9,894 nt of DNA, from assembly GCA_900553475.1 (NCBI GenBank), contig USEF01000049.1, positions 1-9,894 of the forward strand. Reading direction: 5' to 3'. The notes below the pieces were generated by a model, which saw only the letters and a program-made list of their open reading frames with translations, searched no databases and had not been told where the DNA came from. This stretch comes from an uncultured Collinsella sp. (GTDB lineage: Bacteria; Actinomycetota; Coriobacteriia; Coriobacteriales; Coriobacteriaceae). Positions 7,726-9,894 of the stretch are shown piece after piece. Position 1 is the stretch's first letter. Each line of letters starts with the position of its first letter. The position numbers were made by a program, and so were the translations under genes.

Positions 7726-9081
7726 TTAGCCTTCGTCTTCTTGGTCTGTGAGAAGGTCCGCGGACGTGAGTCCCAAGATCTCATCGGCTTGGTCGACGTC
7801 TTCCAGTGCGTCGATGTCCTTGAGCTTGCGCTCCATGACGTTGGTGCGCGTGGTGATGATGCCCTCGACCGTTTTGCCCGCGGTCTCGATCTGCTGCTGG
7901 GCGCGGCGCAGCGCCTTTTGATAGCGCGGCAGCTCGGCCTTGACGGCGGAGAGCACGCGCAGCACGTCGTCGGTACGTTTTTGCAACTTAAACGTCTGAT
8001 AGCTCATCTGCAGACTGTTGAGGATGGCCGCCATGGTGCTGGGACCGGCAACGTTGACGTGATAGTCGCGGCCCAGGGTCTCGATAAGCCCGGGGCGGCT
8101 GACGACCTCGGCGTACAGTCCCTCAAACGGAACGAACATAATGCCAAAGTTGGTGGTCGCGGGCACGCTCAGGTACTTCTCGCAAATGTCCTTTGCCTCG
8201 CGCTTGACCATGGTGTCGAGCGTCTTGCGCGCAGCCGCCACGGCCTCCGCATCACCCGACTCCTGCGCGTCGAGCAAGTGCCCGTACGCGTCGCCCGGAA
8301 ACTTGGAGTCAATCGGCAGCAGCACGGGGTCGCCCTCGTCCACCGGCAGCTTGACGGCAAACTCAACGCGCTCCGAGGCGCCGGGCTTGGTGGCGACGTT
8401 TTCCAGATACTGGTCGGGTGTAAGAATGTCCGCCAGAATTGCACCCAGCTGCACCTCGCCCAAAATACCACGCGCCTTCACGTTGCCCAGCACGCGCTTA
8501 AGGTCGCCCACGCCGGTGGCGATGGACTGCATGTCGCCCAGGCCCTTGTACACGGCCTCGAGCTGGTCGCTCACCTGCTTAAACGATGCCGACAGGCGAT
8601 CGTTGAGCGTGCGGGAGAGCTTCTCGTCCACCGTCGCGCGCATCTGATCGAGTTGCACGTTGTTGTCTTTGCGGATAGCACCCAGCTGGGCATCGACCGT
8701 CTCGCGCACCTTGTCCAGGCGGTGCTCGATGCCCTCGCGGTTGGCACCGAGCTGTTGGGTCGTCTCGCGGCGCAGGTCATCCATCCGGTCACCAGCTTGC
8801 GAAAACTCACGTGCGATGGTCAGGTAACGTTGCTGCTCCACGGCCGCATCTGTCGTCTGCTGCTGCGCGATGGCATTGGCCGTGCGGCGAGTTTCGGCCA
8901 GCGCGACGTTCAGGGCATCGAGCGCGTTGTTGGCCTGCTCGAGTGCTGCCAGCGTTTCCGCGCTACTGTCGCCACGCTCCCGCAACTCGGCACGCAGGCT
9001 CTTGAGCTGGAGGGCGCAAGCCACAGCAACCCCCACCGCCACCAAGGCGATCACAACAAGCACAATATCAATAGCAGACAT
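7726..9081 (-). CDS. rmuC: RmuC family protein, 451 aa
   Basis: RmuC proteins are membrane-anchored, nuclease-like proteins; the E. coli member limits recombination at inverted repeats, and biochemical activity is poorly defined. The N-terminus has one membrane segment (about residues 5-24), followed by a long predicted coiled coil rich in E, Q, R and A (about 27-180). The conserved C-terminal domain then carries KARGILGEVQLG (202-213), VLLPIDSKFPGDAY (253-266), NFGIMFVPFEGLYAE (311-325) and AGPSTMAAILNSLQ (345-358). E209 with D258 and K260 in the PIDSK box are the likely PD-(D/E)xK-type nuclease residues. The C-terminus is short and acidic. The ATG at 9081 is chosen because the membrane segment follows at once; its ribosome binding site (GGCGGAG, 3 bases away) is only moderate. 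In the 124-base gap upstream, TAAGAT at 9135-9130 could be a -10 box, but no good -35 partner is seen. Confidence 0.96.
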   Translation of the reverse strand: MSAIDIVLVVIALVAVGVAVACALQLKSLRAELRERGDSSAETLAALEQANNALDALNVALAETRRTANAIAQQQTTDAAVEQQRYLTIAREFSQAGDRMDDLRRETTQQLGANREGIEHRLDKVRETVDAQLGAIRKDNNVQLDQMRATVDEKLSRTLNDRLSASFKQVSDQLEAVYKGLGDMQSIATGVGDLKRVLGNVKARGILGEVQLGAILADILTPDQYLENVATKPGASERVEFAVKLPVDEGDPVLLPIDSKFPGDAYGHLLDAQESGDAEAVAAARKTLDTMVKREAKDICEKYLSVPATTNFGIMFVPFEGLYAEVVSRPGLIETLGRDYHVNVAGPSTMAAILNSLQMSYQTFKLQKRTDDVLRVLSAVKAELPRYQKALRRAQQQIETAGKTVEGIITTRTNVMERKLKDIDALEDVDQADEILGLTSADLLTDQEDEG

Positions 9082-9205
9082 AAACTCCGCCCAACAAACC
9101 CAATCGAGCACCAATCAAAACCGCGATCAATCTTACCCCGTCACACACACGGATCACTCACTGCCTTGCAGACAAATTTCTCTTAGAGCCGCGGGCGCTA
9201 AAACG

Positions 9206-9628
9206 CTAGCTCTCCCAGCCGGTGCGGATGGTTGTTATGACGTCGCCTAGGCGCTGGCCCAGGGCCGCTAGATGTTGGAGCATCTCGTTGGGCGATGCGC
9301 CGTTGAGGATGCACGTGAGGGCATACGACGCCAGAAAGATGACCGCAAGCCCCAGCGGGATGAGCACGATCATCGCCAATGTGCGCAGGCGCTGGCCCAC
9401 GCGGCGACGACGCGCACGACGCTTGTCGAACGCGAGCTCCTGCGCATATGAATCTTGCTGTACGGAATAGGCCTCTGGTGCCGATTCGCCCGCAGGCGAA
9501 ACCACAGGCGTGGCATTTTGCGCAGGGGGCTGGGCTGCCGCCCCCTGCATTTGCATCTCCATGAGTCGTTGCTGCTGACGCAGCATGCGCTCAGCTTGTT
9601 GCTGCGGAGTCTCAAGAAACAGATCCAT
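9206..9628 (-). CDS. Small single-pass membrane protein of unknown function, 140 aa
   Basis: I do not recognise a family. The protein begins with a Gln/Met-rich, probably helical stretch (residues 8-28, QQQAERMLRQQQRLMEMQMQ), then a flexible Ala/Pro-rich linker (about 29-55). A strongly basic block follows (69-83, KRRARRRRVGQRLR), directly before one hydrophobic segment (about 84-107), then a short C-terminal tail of about 33 residues. By the positive-inside rule the N-terminal part is cytosolic and the tail lies outside. It is probably a real gene: the ATG at 9628 has GGAGG 5 bases upstream, and the amino-acid order (linker, basic block, membrane segment) is coherent. A TTG four codons earlier would overlap the ribosome binding site. 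It precedes rmuC by 124 bases with no clear terminator, so co-transcription is possible. It might tether or regulate a partner, but nothing in the sequence identifies one. Confidence 0.78.
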   Translation of the reverse strand: MDLFLETPQQQAERMLRQQQRLMEMQMQGAAAQPPAQNATPVVSPAGESAPEAYSVQQDSYAQELAFDKRRARRRRVGQRLRTLAMIVLIPLGLAVIFLASYALTCILNGASPNEMLQHLAALGQRLGDVITTIRTGWES

Positions 9629-9724
9629 GCTGGCCTCCAAAATCGGAGCATTCGACGCTTACGACCAGCATCCCGCACCGCCATGACCGCGACAACGCAA
9701 TCGCCGGCAATAGCCACAAAGTTT

Positions 9725-9880
9725 CTTTTGCTCAAAAGCTGTCGAAAAGCTCAACAACTCCTCTACCAGCACTTTCTCTGAGCTTTTTTCGTCAGCAATC
9801 TTTTGGCCTTCCACCCTTACACCAACTGACCAAAATCTAACCAAAAGCTTGACGAAAATTGTGGAAACAGGGACCCCACA
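9725..9880 (-). repeat. Repeat-dense, structured intergenic leader upstream of the small membrane protein
   Basis: This stretch is visibly richer in A+T than the genes and holds four neighbouring inverted repeats. TGTGG/CCACA: 9860-9864 with 9876-9880. TTTTCGTCA/TGACGAAAA: 9786-9794 with 9850-9858 (9 bp), continued inward after a small internal loop by CTTTTGG/CCAAAAG, 9800-9806 with 9841-9847 (7 bp). AAAAGCTCA/TGAGCTTTT: 9745-9753 with 9779-9787 (9 bp). CTTTT-GCTC-AAAAG: 9725-9738. The second and third share bases 9786-9787, so full versions exclude each other. A near-tandem 11-mer (TTTTGGTTAGA, TTTTGGTCAGT) lies at 9846-9825. A weak promoter (TTGAGC 9735-9730, TATTGC 9712-9707, 17 bases apart) could serve the gene at 9628. 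A structured leader RNA or a dispersed intergenic repeat fits best. Confidence 0.6.
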
Positions 9881-9881
9881 C

Positions 9882-9894
9882 AAAAAGTGCCGCC
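9882..9894 (-). terminator. Probable 3' half of an upstream terminator, cut by the window edge
   Basis: On the minus strand the window opens with GGCGGCAC followed directly by TTTTTG. A GC-rich arm running into five T's is the usual end of an intrinsic terminator. The 5' arm would be GTGCCGCC just beyond the right edge, which cannot be seen here. Confidence 0.3.

Noticed and set aside
9185..9213. AGAGC/GCTCT inverted repeat around the stop codon of the small membrane protein gene
   Set aside because: The stem is only 5 bp, with an 19-base interior and no T run after it, so it is too weak to call a terminator.
9860..9870. Possible DnaA box (GTTTCCACA on the minus strand)
   Set aside because: It is a single imperfect match to TTATNCACA, with no cluster and no replication genes nearby.
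9659..9883. 74-codon minus-strand ORF in the right-hand intergenic region
   Set aside because: It starts with TTG without a ribosome binding site, runs through all the inverted repeats, and ends in a Cys/Arg/Gly-rich tail. Codon use is unlike its neighbours.

Overview
The window is GC-rich, and every convincing protein-coding gene in it lies on the minus strand, so transcription runs from right (9894) to left (1). The gene content is chromosomal housekeeping and maintenance. Codon use, the protein sequences and the AAAGGA/GGAGG ribosome binding sites suggest a high-GC Gram-positive of the Coriobacteriia, probably Collinsella-like. That placement is an inference from sequence style and has not been checked by search.

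Layout in transcription order. 9894-9629 is an intergenic stretch, visibly richer in A+T than the genes and packed with inverted and direct repeats. It probably begins with the cut-off 3' half of an upstream terminator. 9628-9206 encodes a small single-pass membrane protein of unknown function. 9081-7726 encodes RmuC, followed by a strong intrinsic terminator (7714-7674). 7599-5797 encodes a half-size ABC exporter (membrane domain plus ATPase) behind a promoter-like sequence with a 19-bp spacer and a dyad, the arrangement seen at MerR-family operators. 5733-5068 encodes endonuclease III (Nth). 5067-4908 is a spacer with a possible promoter, a possible 7-codon leader ORF and a terminator-like hairpin. 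4907-1275 encodes the transcription-repair coupling factor Mfd. An 11-bp hairpin (1262-1223) follows, then a PAP2-family membrane phosphatase (1186-323) and the first 92 codons of a low-specificity threonine aldolase (277-1), cut by the window edge.

Three of the seven genes concern DNA integrity: rmuC (a predicted nuclease-like protein limiting rearrangements), nth (base excision of oxidised pyrimidines) and mfd (removal of stalled RNA polymerase and recruitment of UvrA). The ABC exporter and the PAP2 phosphatase act at the membrane. The terminator after rmuC and the hairpins around mfd argue for several short transcription units and against one long operon.

I found no mobile element, CRISPR array, tRNA, rRNA or obvious defence system. 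The most unusual non-coding signals are the repeat-dense leader at 9725-9880, the dyad-in-spacer promoter of the ABC exporter and its look-alike ahead of mfd, and the terminator-like hairpin placed just before the mfd ribosome binding site.
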